A DNA stretch of 64,000 nucleotides from Granulosicoccus sp045110515 (lineage in GTDB: Bacteria > Pseudomonadota > Gammaproteobacteria > Granulosicoccales > Granulosicoccaceae). Position numbers and translations under genes: made by a program. Position 1 is the first letter of the stretch. Every line of letters begins with the position of its first letter. Below are positions 26,831-34,129 of this stretch, piece after piece. The DNA lies in NCBI GenBank assembly GCA_045110515.1, contig JBGCGD010000009.1:49598-113597 (forward strand). Reading direction: 5' to 3'. The notes under the pieces were generated by a model. It was not told the origin of the DNA, did no database searches, and worked only from the letters and a program-made list of their open reading frames with translations.

Positions 26831-28126
26831 ATGAAGGTAAGATCCCTATTAACAGCCATGGGTTTTGGTGCGAGCATGTTTGCTAGTTCAGCTGCATTCT
26901 CAGCGACTGAAATACAGTGGTGGCACGCCATGGGCGGGCGTTTAGGTGAAGTCGTCAATGAAATCGCTGAAAACTACAACGCCAGTCAGTCTGATGTTGT
27001 CATCGTGCCCACGTACAAAGGCGGTTACGAAGATACGATGACTGCCGGTATAGCGGCATTCCGCGCGAAGGAGCAGCCACACATCATTCAAATCTTCGAT
27101 GCTGGTGCTGCCACCATTATCAATGCCAAAGGTGCGACTGTACCTGTTGCAGATTTAATGACTGACTTTGATATCGAAGATTACATTCCAGGTGTTCGAT
27201 ATTTCTACGCTGACTCCGATGACAAAATGATCGGCTTACCGTTCAATTCATCGACACCTCTTTTGTACTACAACAAAGAAGCGTTTGCAGCAGCGGGTGT
27301 TGACGCTCCACCAAAGACATGGGAAGAGTTCGAGACCATTGCACCTAAGTTAAAAGAAGCAGGTTTCATTGCATTGGCACAAAGTCATAGCCCTTGGATT
27401 TTCTCTGAAAATTTTCACAGCCGTCACAACATTCAGATGGCGACTGAAAACAATGGCTACGACTCTACTGACGCGAAAATACTCTATAACAACGACCACA
27501 TGAAGATGCATTGGTCAAAAGTTAAAGAGTGGCTGGATGCGGGATACTATGGCTTCTACGGACGAGCATGGGGCGATAACCAAGATGCATTCGTTCAGAA
27601 GAAAGTTGCTATGTGGTTGGGTTCTTCAGGTTCATTCGGTGGCTTAACGAAGTCTGCAGAATTTGATTTTGGTACCACGTTCCTGCCTTACTGGGAAAGC
27701 ATCACTAAAGAGCCTACAGGTACATTCATTGGGGGCGCTGCATTGTTTGCAATGTCAGGTCATGAAGATGAAGAATATGATGCCGTGGCAGATTTTTTCG
27801 GATACATGACAGCATCTGAAAACCAGGTGTTCTGGCATAAAGAAACTGGCTATGTGCCGATCACAAATGCCGCTTATGCAGCCGCTAAAGAGGAAGGTTA
27901 TTACGAAAGTACTCCCGATGCAGAAATTGGAATACTTCAGTTAAGCCTGCCGGGTGGTGAGTGGACCAAAGGTTATCGCTTAGGCTACTACGTACAAATT
28001 CGTGATGTCATGTATAAGCACTATGACGATATCTTCTCTGGTGCTGCTAGCGTCGAAGATGCCTTCGTAGCCATGGAGAAAGAATCTAACGAACTGTTAG
28101 AACGTTTCAGCGCTACTTACAAGTAG
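26831..28126 (+). CDS. ugpB: sn-Glycerol-3-phosphate ABC transporter binding protein
   Basis: Periplasmic solute-binding protein of the CUT1 family, 431 residues from ATG 26831 (GAGGAG 9 nt upstream; an in-frame TTG at 26810 is less likely). Signal peptide VRSLLTAMGFGASMFASSAAFSA. UgpB-like sequence: TEIQWWHAMGGRLGEVVNEIAENYN, FDAGAATIINAKGATVPVADLM, LPFNSSTPLLYYNKEAF, IGGAALFAMSGHEDEEYDAVADFF and RLGYYVQIRDVMYKHYDDI. First gene of ugpBAEC-ugpE2, followed by two hairpins that may favour its expression. Confidence 0.93.
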   Translation: MKVRSLLTAMGFGASMFASSAAFSATEIQWWHAMGGRLGEVVNEIAENYNASQSDVVIVPTYKGGYEDTMTAGIAAFRAKEQPHIIQIFDAGAATIINAKGATVPVADLMTDFDIEDYIPGVRYFYADSDDKMIGLPFNSSTPLLYYNKEAFAAAGVDAPPKTWEEFETIAPKLKEAGFIALAQSHSPWIFSENFHSRHNIQMATENNGYDSTDAKILYNNDHMKMHWSKVKEWLDAGYYGFYGRAWGDNQDAFVQKKVAMWLGSSGSFGGLTKSAEFDFGTTFLPYWESITKEPTGTFIGGAALFAMSGHEDEEYDAVADFFGYMTASENQVFWHKETGYVPITNAAYAAAKEEGYYESTPDAEIGILQLSLPGGEWTKGYRLGYYVQIRDVMYKHYDDIFSGAASVEDAFVAMEKESNELLERFSATYK

Positions 28127-28143
28127 TATCCAATAACGCAAAT

Positions 28144-28221
28144 GCTGGCGTGGAGTTAGACGGTTTCACGTCAGCTTATTTGCGGTAAGATAAAGCCGGT
28201 GGCAGTTCTCTCTGCCACCGG
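28144..28221 (+). repeat. Two intercistronic hairpins between ugpB and ugpA
   Basis: The first stem pairs GCTGGCGTG (from 28144) with CACGTCAGC (to about 28175) with one G-U pair. The second is a perfect 10-bp stem CCGGTGGCAG (28196-28205) / CTGCCACCGG (28212-28221). Neither has a T run. Likely roles are stabilising the ugpB message and lowering expression of the permease genes. Confidence 0.6.
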
Positions 28222-28249
28222 ATTCAACAACGACTTACAGGAATTCTGA

Positions 28250-29128
28250 ATGAAGCGCGTTCAGTTTGAACACAGCAGTATTCCCTATCTGTTTGTGGCT
28301 CCACAGATAGCCATAATAGTCATATTTTTTCTATGGCCAGCGGCACAGGCGATATACCAGTCTTTTTTACTGGAAGATGCCTTCGGCCTATCGAGCCAGT
28401 TTGTTTGGTTTAGAAATTACAGCGATACCATCTTGAGTACTTCCTGGCTTCAGTCAGCAGGTTTCACGGCGATATTCTCGTTGCTGGTGACGTTTCTTTC
28501 CCTCTCACTGGCTCTATTGCTGGCGGTCAAAGCGAACGAAGTTATTCGCGGTGCCAGCACCTACAAAACAACCTTAATGTGGGCGTACGCCATTGCTCCG
28601 CCCGTTGCCGGTCTTATGGGCAACCTCATGTTTAATCCGCTCATTGGCGATCTCTACAAATTTTTCAATGCCATTGGTTGGGACTTCAATCATAAGTTAG
28701 ATGCATTCGATGCCAGCTTTGTTGTCATACTGATCTCTGTCTGGAAGCAAGTTAGCGTCAATTTCATCTTCTTCTTATCCGGACTGCAGGGTATTCCCAA
28801 GGCGGTCAACGAAGCTTCGATGATGGATTGCCGTAGCCCGACACGGCGTTTCTGGACCATTACGTTTCCACTGTTAGCGCCCACGACATTTTTTCTTATG
28901 GTCATCAACATTACCTATGCGTTTTTTGAAACGTTCGGCATCATTGATACCACCACCCAGGGTGCTCCTGGTGGCGCTACCACCACACTCGTATTCAAGG
29001 TTTACCAGGATGGCTTTAGAGGAGCCGATTTAGGAGGATCTTCAGCTCAATCGGTCGTATTAATGATTCTGGTTCTTATACTGACTGTTGTTCAGTTCAG
29101 ATATATTGAACGCAAGGTTCATTACTAG
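28250..29128 (+). CDS. ugpA: sn-Glycerol-3-phosphate ABC transporter permease UgpA
   Basis: Inner-membrane permease, 292 residues, six predicted membrane helices (IPYLFVAPQIAIIVIFFLWPAA, AGFTAIFSLLVTFLSLSLALLLAV and others). The EAA loop contacting the ATPase is VNEASMMDCRSPTRRFWTITFPLL; the usual Gly of EAA-x3-G is replaced by Cys-Arg. QSFLLEDAFGLSSQFVWFRNY and GGATTTLVFKVYQDGFRGADLGGSSAQS match UgpA. AGGAATTC lies before the ATG. Pairs with UgpE. Confidence 0.93.
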   Translation: MKRVQFEHSSIPYLFVAPQIAIIVIFFLWPAAQAIYQSFLLEDAFGLSSQFVWFRNYSDTILSTSWLQSAGFTAIFSLLVTFLSLSLALLLAVKANEVIRGASTYKTTLMWAYAIAPPVAGLMGNLMFNPLIGDLYKFFNAIGWDFNHKLDAFDASFVVILISVWKQVSVNFIFFLSGLQGIPKAVNEASMMDCRSPTRRFWTITFPLLAPTTFFLMVINITYAFFETFGIIDTTTQGAPGGATTTLVFKVYQDGFRGADLGGSSAQSVVLMILVLILTVVQFRYIERKVHY

Positions 29129-29152
29129 CCGTCTGCCCAAAGGATATCTGTG

Positions 29153-30007
29153 ATGAAAAACTGGAATTGGAGATTAATCAGCACACACGCGATTTTAATC
29201 GTGGGCGTGTTGTTTATGAGTTTGCCGGTCTGGGTTGCCTTTGCGACGTCTACTCATGCGCCTGAGACTATCCTGCGAGACGGTTTGCAGTTTTTGCCAG
29301 GCTCGCATTTCTTTACTACTTACAATGAGGTCCTGTTTGTAGAAGGCGGCGTCATGAAATCTGTTTTAGGCACCACTATGCTCAAAAACAGCCTAATACT
29401 CGGTCTTGGTTTTGCCATCGGCAAGGTCATCATTTCCATGCTGGCTGCTTATGCCATAGTGTATTTCAGGTTCAGATTAGCAACGCCTCTTTTTTGCGTC
29501 ATTTTTCTAACGTTGCTATTGCCATTAGAAGTTAGAATCATTCCATCCTATGAGGTACTTGCAAAGCTTGGCATGCTGGATACTCATGTGGGTCTGATTG
29601 TGCCGCTTATCGCATCAGCAACCGGTACGTTTTTCTTTCGGCAGTTTTTCAGATCAGTGCCTGATGAATTGCTGGAAGCTGCACGATTGGACGGTGCAAC
29701 CGCGTGGGGTTTCTTCATCGATATTCTTGTGCCATTGTCCAAGACCATGATCGCGGCAATCTTAATCATCATGTTTGTTGTTGGCTGGAACCAATACCTC
29801 TGGCCCCTCATCATGACGACAAAAGAAGAGAACTACACGTTGGTTATCGGCATTAAACAGATCTATCAAATCCTCGCCGAAGGTGGCGAGCTACCGCAGT
29901 ACCAGAAAGCATTCGCATTAACAATATTAGCCACGTTGCCACCGGTGTTGGTGGTGCTGGTATTTCAGAATTGGTTCGTGAAAGGCCTGGTGGAGAGCGA
30001 AAAGTAA
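29153..30007 (+). CDS. ugpE: sn-Glycerol-3-phosphate ABC transporter permease UgpE
   Basis: Second permease subunit, 284 residues from ATG 29153 (AAGGATATC upstream; a GTG one codon earlier is possible). Six helices with ILIVGVLFMSLPVWVAFATSTH at the start, which matches UgpE, and the EAA loop ELLEAARLDGATAWGFFIDILVPL. MFVVGWNQYLWPLIMTT and FQNWFVKGLVESEK complete the family pattern. It overlaps the ugpC start by 1 nt (TAATG), so translation is probably coupled. Confidence 0.93.
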   Translation: MKNWNWRLISTHAILIVGVLFMSLPVWVAFATSTHAPETILRDGLQFLPGSHFFTTYNEVLFVEGGVMKSVLGTTMLKNSLILGLGFAIGKVIISMLAAYAIVYFRFRLATPLFCVIFLTLLLPLEVRIIPSYEVLAKLGMLDTHVGLIVPLIASATGTFFFRQFFRSVPDELLEAARLDGATAWGFFIDILVPLSKTMIAAILIIMFVVGWNQYLWPLIMTTKEENYTLVIGIKQIYQILAEGGELPQYQKAFALTILATLPPVLVVLVFQNWFVKGLVESEK

Positions 30008-31083
30008 TGGCAAATTTAGCCCTGACAGGTATCCGTAAAACCTATCCGAACGGAGCCGTTGCGGTCCGCGGTGTCGATATGACTATCGAGGATGGTGAGT
30101 TTATTGTTTTCGTTGGACCGTCCGGTTGTGGGAAATCAACGCTACTGCGAATGGTTGCCGGATTAGAATCGATCACCGAGGGCAGTATTCACATTGGGGA
30201 TCGCCTTATAAACGATGTGTCTCCGGCCGACAGAGATGTCGCCATGGTCTTTCAAAACTATGCCTTATATCCGCACATGACCGTGCGCGGGAATATGTCA
30301 TACGGTTTGAAGAACCGGGGTATGCCGAAAGAAGAAATCAACAAAAGGGTCAACGATGCGGCGAGTCTGCTGCGCATCGGTGATTACCTGGACAGACAAC
30401 CCAATGAATTATCCGGTGGTCAACGGCAACGAGTCGCCATGGGGCGTGCCATCGTTCGCGAACCCGAAGTATTTTTGTTTGACGAACCCTTATCTAACCT
30501 AGATGCAAAATTGCGGGTGCAGATGCGCATTGAAATTAAACGTTTGCAGCGCCGATTGAATGTCACCAGTATTTATGTCACTCATGATCAAACTGAAGCC
30601 ATGACTTTGGCTGATCGTCTGGCAGTGATAAACGATGGGAAAATCGAGCAGATGGGTGCCCCCATCGAGTTATATAACAACCCTGCGACACTGTTTGTAG
30701 CCACGTTTATTGGGGCTCCACAAATGAATCTGCTGCCTGCGCAGTTCGATGGTGAGAAGCTTATTAGCAATACCTTGTCGCTGTCTGGCTATGACGGACT
30801 CCCGCAATCACAGAACCTCATTTTAGGTATCCGCCCAGATGCACTCAGAACGGATGATAACGGCCAACTGGAAATGCGAGTTGATCTTGTCGAGCAGCAT
30901 GGAGCCGACAATTTGATTTACGGCGCCATATTGAATTCGGAAAATACCGATAGCGAAGAAACAGAATTCTGTTTTAAAACGGGACAAGAAGTTATGCCTG
31001 AGATTGACTCAACATTGCGACTGGGTTTCGACCCCGATAAAACGCTCGTCTTCGACAAAGAATCTGGCGATAGACTTCGTTAG
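30007..31083 (+). CDS. ugpC: sn-Glycerol-3-phosphate ABC transporter ATP-binding protein
   Basis: Cytoplasmic ATPase of the CUT1 class, 358 residues from ATG 30007. Walker A GPSGCGKST, Q-loop MVFQNYALYPHMT, signature LSGGQRQRVAMGRA, Walker B VFLFDEPLSNLDAKLR and switch VTHDQTEAM. The C-terminal ~120 residues form the regulatory OB/TOBE region (FIGAPQMNLLPAQF, LILGIRPDALR) typical of MalK/UgpC. The ATG overlaps the ugpE stop. An additional permease gene follows after 55 nt. Confidence 0.93.
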   Translation: MANLALTGIRKTYPNGAVAVRGVDMTIEDGEFIVFVGPSGCGKSTLLRMVAGLESITEGSIHIGDRLINDVSPADRDVAMVFQNYALYPHMTVRGNMSYGLKNRGMPKEEINKRVNDAASLLRIGDYLDRQPNELSGGQRQRVAMGRAIVREPEVFLFDEPLSNLDAKLRVQMRIEIKRLQRRLNVTSIYVTHDQTEAMTLADRLAVINDGKIEQMGAPIELYNNPATLFVATFIGAPQMNLLPAQFDGEKLISNTLSLSGYDGLPQSQNLILGIRPDALRTDDNGQLEMRVDLVEQHGADNLIYGAILNSENTDSEETEFCFKTGQEVMPEIDSTLRLGFDPDKTLVFDKESGDRLR

Positions 31084-31138
31084 AGATCTCGTTCTCTCAT
31101 AGTTGACTCCTCTGTCCGCTTATCAATAAAACGTTCAG

Positions 31139-31945
31139 ATGAGAAAAATCTATCCACATTTGATTCTGCTAGCGGGGCTGTTTTTTATGATGGCCCCGTT
31201 GTTTGTTATCTTGATGTCGTCGACGCATCAAACACAAACATTGCAGCAAGTTGGGTTGCAGTGGTGGCCAGGTGCTTACGGAATTGAAAACTACTCTCGG
31301 GTGATCAGTTTCGAGAGAGGGTATTTCGATGAAATTACCCCTTTGCTCATGCTAGTGAATTCGCTGATCATTGCCATAGGTGTCGCATCGTTAACTACCA
31401 TGTTGTCGTTGCTAGCGGCTTATGCGCTTGTATTTTTTGATATCAAATTTAAAAACGCCATCTTCTGGTTAATTCTGGCGACACTGCTTTTTCCGCTTGA
31501 ATCCCGATTCATCGCCACTTATCAAATCACCGTTGATCTTGGTTTAATCAATACCCATCTGGGGATCATATTGCCCGTACTAGCAGCAGCCTTGGGCACA
31601 TTCTTTTTCAGGCAATACTTCCTTACCTTGCCAAAAGAGCTTATTGAAGCTGCCACACTCGATGGGGCAGGGCCGCTACGATTTTTGAAAGATATAATCC
31701 TACCGCTAAGCTTGCCCAGAGCAGGGGCTATATTCGTTATTGCGTTCATGGTGGGTTGGAATCAATACCTCTGGCCGTTAATGATAAGCACAGACGATAG
31801 TTTATATACCTTAGTGCGAGGCATACGATTAATAGGCCAAGAGTCCGGACCCGGCATGGCCTTAATTGTTATAACAGTGCTGCCGCCGTTTGTATTGTTG
31901 CTAATTTTTCAACGATGGTTTTTCAGCTCGTTGGCTGAGCGTTGA
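31139..31945 (+). CDS. Second UgpE-like ABC permease
   Basis: 268 residues, six membrane helices and an intact EAA loop (ELIEAATLDGAGPLRFLKDIILPL). It shares many blocks with UgpE just upstream (SSTH versus TSTH, MLSLLAAYALVFFDIKFK, GTFFFRQYF, MVGWNQYLWPLMIST) but is clearly divergent, so this is an old duplication, not a recent copy. There is no matching second UgpA, binding protein or ATPase here. It could form an alternative heterodimer with UgpA and change substrate range, for example glycerophosphodiesters versus G3P. That is inference. Confidence 0.85.
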   Translation: MRKIYPHLILLAGLFFMMAPLFVILMSSTHQTQTLQQVGLQWWPGAYGIENYSRVISFERGYFDEITPLLMLVNSLIIAIGVASLTTMLSLLAAYALVFFDIKFKNAIFWLILATLLFPLESRFIATYQITVDLGLINTHLGIILPVLAAALGTFFFRQYFLTLPKELIEAATLDGAGPLRFLKDIILPLSLPRAGAIFVIAFMVGWNQYLWPLMISTDDSLYTLVRGIRLIGQESGPGMALIVITVLPPFVLLLIFQRWFFSSLAER

Positions 31946-32382
31946 ATACGCTTCTCTGCAACACCAACGATCTTAAAAAATAAAGCTATGGGAGCCAGAT
32001 ACACAATTTGCTGCGGATCGGTAATAGCACCGTCTGCCATTACAGGAAGTCCGGTAGATTCCTTGACGACGCCCGCCATGCCGGGCTGCTCTGCTGTTCT
32101 ATTTCCGATGGCACCTTTGTCTACAGAGACATTAAAGTTGACGTCAAGTCTTAAGGCATGCGGAGGTTAAGGACAATTCGCTTAAAAGCCACGGCGAAAA
32201 GTACCTTCTTGGGTACAGTTGGATTGTTGGGTTGATAAACCCCAGCTGTGAATTAAATTTGCCAAGAAGATGCCAGCGTTAACCGCTGAATAACAATCCA
32301 CTAGGATGGATCTAGTAGGATCGTCCATGCAGGATGGAGACGGAGGATAATATGGATAAGCGGTATCCCAGCTTATGACATG
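31946..32382. other. Non-coding gap with a possible eroded minus-strand gene fragment
   Basis: 437 nt without an intact gene. On the minus strand, roughly 31985-32165 reads open as ...LRLDVNFNVS...GVVKESTGLPVMADGAITDP..., where TGLPVMADGAITDP weakly resembles the glycine-rich strand of flavin oxidoreductase barrels (compare the Old Yellow Enzyme at 49993). There is no start codon or full domain. Downstream, GGATGGATCTAGTAGGATC is a run of short GGAT repeats. Treated as a possible remnant only. Confidence 0.25.
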
Positions 32383-32706
32383 CTAGTCAACGGTATACGT
32401 GTCGCGAAACACGACTCGATCGAATACATTGAGGGTTACTCGTTCGCCGATACTGACAGCACCTTTCGCTGTGACTTTTGATGTTACGCCATCATCGGTT
32501 TTAACAATCAAGAATGTTTCTTTGCCGGCAATACCCTCAGTGGTGCCTTTGCTGAGCACTGTTGCCTCTGTTTTCTCACCAGTGCTCCACGTTATTTGGG
32601 AAAATGCAATAAGGCTTATTCCACCGAAAAAAACCACTATCAACCACCACAGGCCTGCCATAGTGGCCGCGGCGTCCTGTAATCTTAGTTTTAGTAAGGG
32701 GTCCAT
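32383..32706 (-). CDS. Small membrane-anchored protein of unknown function
   Basis: 107 residues. One membrane helix (MAGLWWLIVVFFGGISLIAF, about 16-35) is followed by a compact beta-rich domain: TEATVLSKGTTEGIAGKETFLIVKTDDGVTSKVTAKGAVSIGERVTLNVFDRVVF. The pattern 'A x V L ... V . . G . . V x L' is like DUF3592 or NfeD-type OB-fold tails but I cannot assign a family. ATG at 32706 with AGAGAAATATC upstream. No operon partner. Confidence 0.6.
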   Translation of the reverse strand: MDPLLKLRLQDAAATMAGLWWLIVVFFGGISLIAFSQITWSTGEKTEATVLSKGTTEGIAGKETFLIVKTDDGVTSKVTAKGAVSIGERVTLNVFDRVVFRDTYTVD

Positions 32707-32895
32707 GATATTTCTCTAACGTGATACCGGTAGAAACGAAGCAAATACTTCACCAGAATTAGTAAATTTTAATTAGCTGTAACTTGGCGATCCCGGTCTT
32801 ACTCAGGCCTTAGAGCGATAGTCACCCACCCGTTCTCTTCAGTTGATAGAAATGGACGAATTGCTGTATTCATAGAGAAATTGAGCCGGATATCT

Positions 32896-34050
32896 TCACG
32901 AATCTTTAAGTTGATCGATGGATTCAATGGCGGAGAATGCTGCCCCGTGAACAGTGGCCTGTGCGTTTCCTTTTCCTAAAACTTCACCCGCAAAAAAAAC
33001 TTTTCCTTCGACGGGGGCCAGGATCTCAGTCATACCCAGGTCACTGTGGTTGGACATTGAATAGCTACCCATGATGTGAGCCTCCTGGCTCCAGTTTTGG
33101 GCTCGTCCATCCACATAGGTATTTCTGACTACAGGGCCAAAAATTCTTGTAAGCTCAGACAGCACATCTTCGATCAGTTCGCTGTCACTGAGATTGGCGC
33201 GCGGTAAGTGGCTGTCTGAAACTGTGAATAACCCCAGTAAATTTTGCTGTGTTGGTTTTCCTAAGGCCGCATCGTAAAAAATCTTCGATGACCATGTGTC
33301 TTCCATAACGCTCATTCGCGATCCTTCCAGCAAGACATCAGGGTAGAAACGTTCCTTAAACCGCATGAAGACTTTCAATCCTCGACCAAAATCAACGTTC
33401 TGCAATTGGTTTAAATTGGGCGGTAAGAGATCATCAGAGAACGCTATATTGCCGCGTTGTAGTGTGGATAGGGGAACTGCGAGGACAACTTTGTCGGTTT
33501 CTACTTTACGGCCATCTGTTAAATGGATGGTCACACCGTTGCCATTAGATCGAATGTTTGAAACGACTGCGTTGTATTCTATGTTGTCTTTAATGCTTGG
33601 AATGACGAATCGCTCGAAAAAGCCGTACCACGTGGTGTCAAGGAATTTGACCTCTTCATAGACATGCCGAAGGGTATTAAAATTATTCAGCTTACCTTTG
33701 TGCCAAAATTTAAAAGTCTGTGGGCTGTAGTCTATTGTCTCAATACCAAGATCTGTTTCGCCAGCGCCGACAATTTCACCCAAAACAGTCGGCTCATCAT
33801 GTATCCACTCGGCTCCGAGGTCTAAAGGTACATCTGAAAAACCTGAGAGACGTTTTACACGTCCTCCCCAGCGACTAGAAGCTTCAAGTATTGTTGCTTT
33901 AATACCCGCTTTTTCAAGATGATATGCTGCGGACATTCCTGCGCTGCCCGCACCAATGACCGTTACGTGCTTTGGTCGTCTAGCTTGCACAATACTGGGC
34001 GCGTGACTCAGCGATGCGGCAGTTAAACCGAGAAATGTTCTGCGATCCAT
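32896..34050 (-). CDS. Flavin-containing amine oxidoreductase, Tat-type signal
   Basis: 384 residues. The N-terminus MDRRTFLGLTAASLSHAPS has a short twin-arginine-type signal (RRTFLGL), suggesting folded export. The FAD dinucleotide-binding motif is VTVIGAGSAGMSAAYHLEKAGIKATILEASSRWGGRVKR, the GG doublet of amine oxidases included, and the C-terminal FAD motif is GKVFFAGEVLGKGNAQATVHGAAFSAIES. It oxidises amines or related substrates with O2 or another acceptor; the substrate is unknown. It is shorter than typical monoamine oxidases (~450-500), mainly in the substrate domain. It starts 79 nt after the FtsX-like gene. Confidence 0.85.
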   Translation of the reverse strand: MDRRTFLGLTAASLSHAPSIVQARRPKHVTVIGAGSAGMSAAYHLEKAGIKATILEASSRWGGRVKRLSGFSDVPLDLGAEWIHDEPTVLGEIVGAGETDLGIETIDYSPQTFKFWHKGKLNNFNTLRHVYEEVKFLDTTWYGFFERFVIPSIKDNIEYNAVVSNIRSNGNGVTIHLTDGRKVETDKVVLAVPLSTLQRGNIAFSDDLLPPNLNQLQNVDFGRGLKVFMRFKERFYPDVLLEGSRMSVMEDTWSSKIFYDAALGKPTQQNLLGLFTVSDSHLPRANLSDSELIEDVLSELTRIFGPVVRNTYVDGRAQNWSQEAHIMGSYSMSNHSDLGMTEILAPVEGKVFFAGEVLGKGNAQATVHGAAFSAIESIDQLKDS

Positions 34051-34129
34051 AAGGGCGTTTTATTGAAACAGAAATGGTGTCCGCAGGTTCGCAAGTTTCC
34101 GGTGCTAGATCAAGGTCTAAATGCAACCT

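Noticed and set aside
31988..32170. Plus-strand frame of 60 codons after the second ugpE
   Set aside because: Serine/Pro-rich shadow of the minus-strand open reading; no start signal or family.
32300..32345. GGATGGATC/TAGGATC repeats as a regulatory or recombination array
   Set aside because: Units are too short and irregular to be distinguished from chance.
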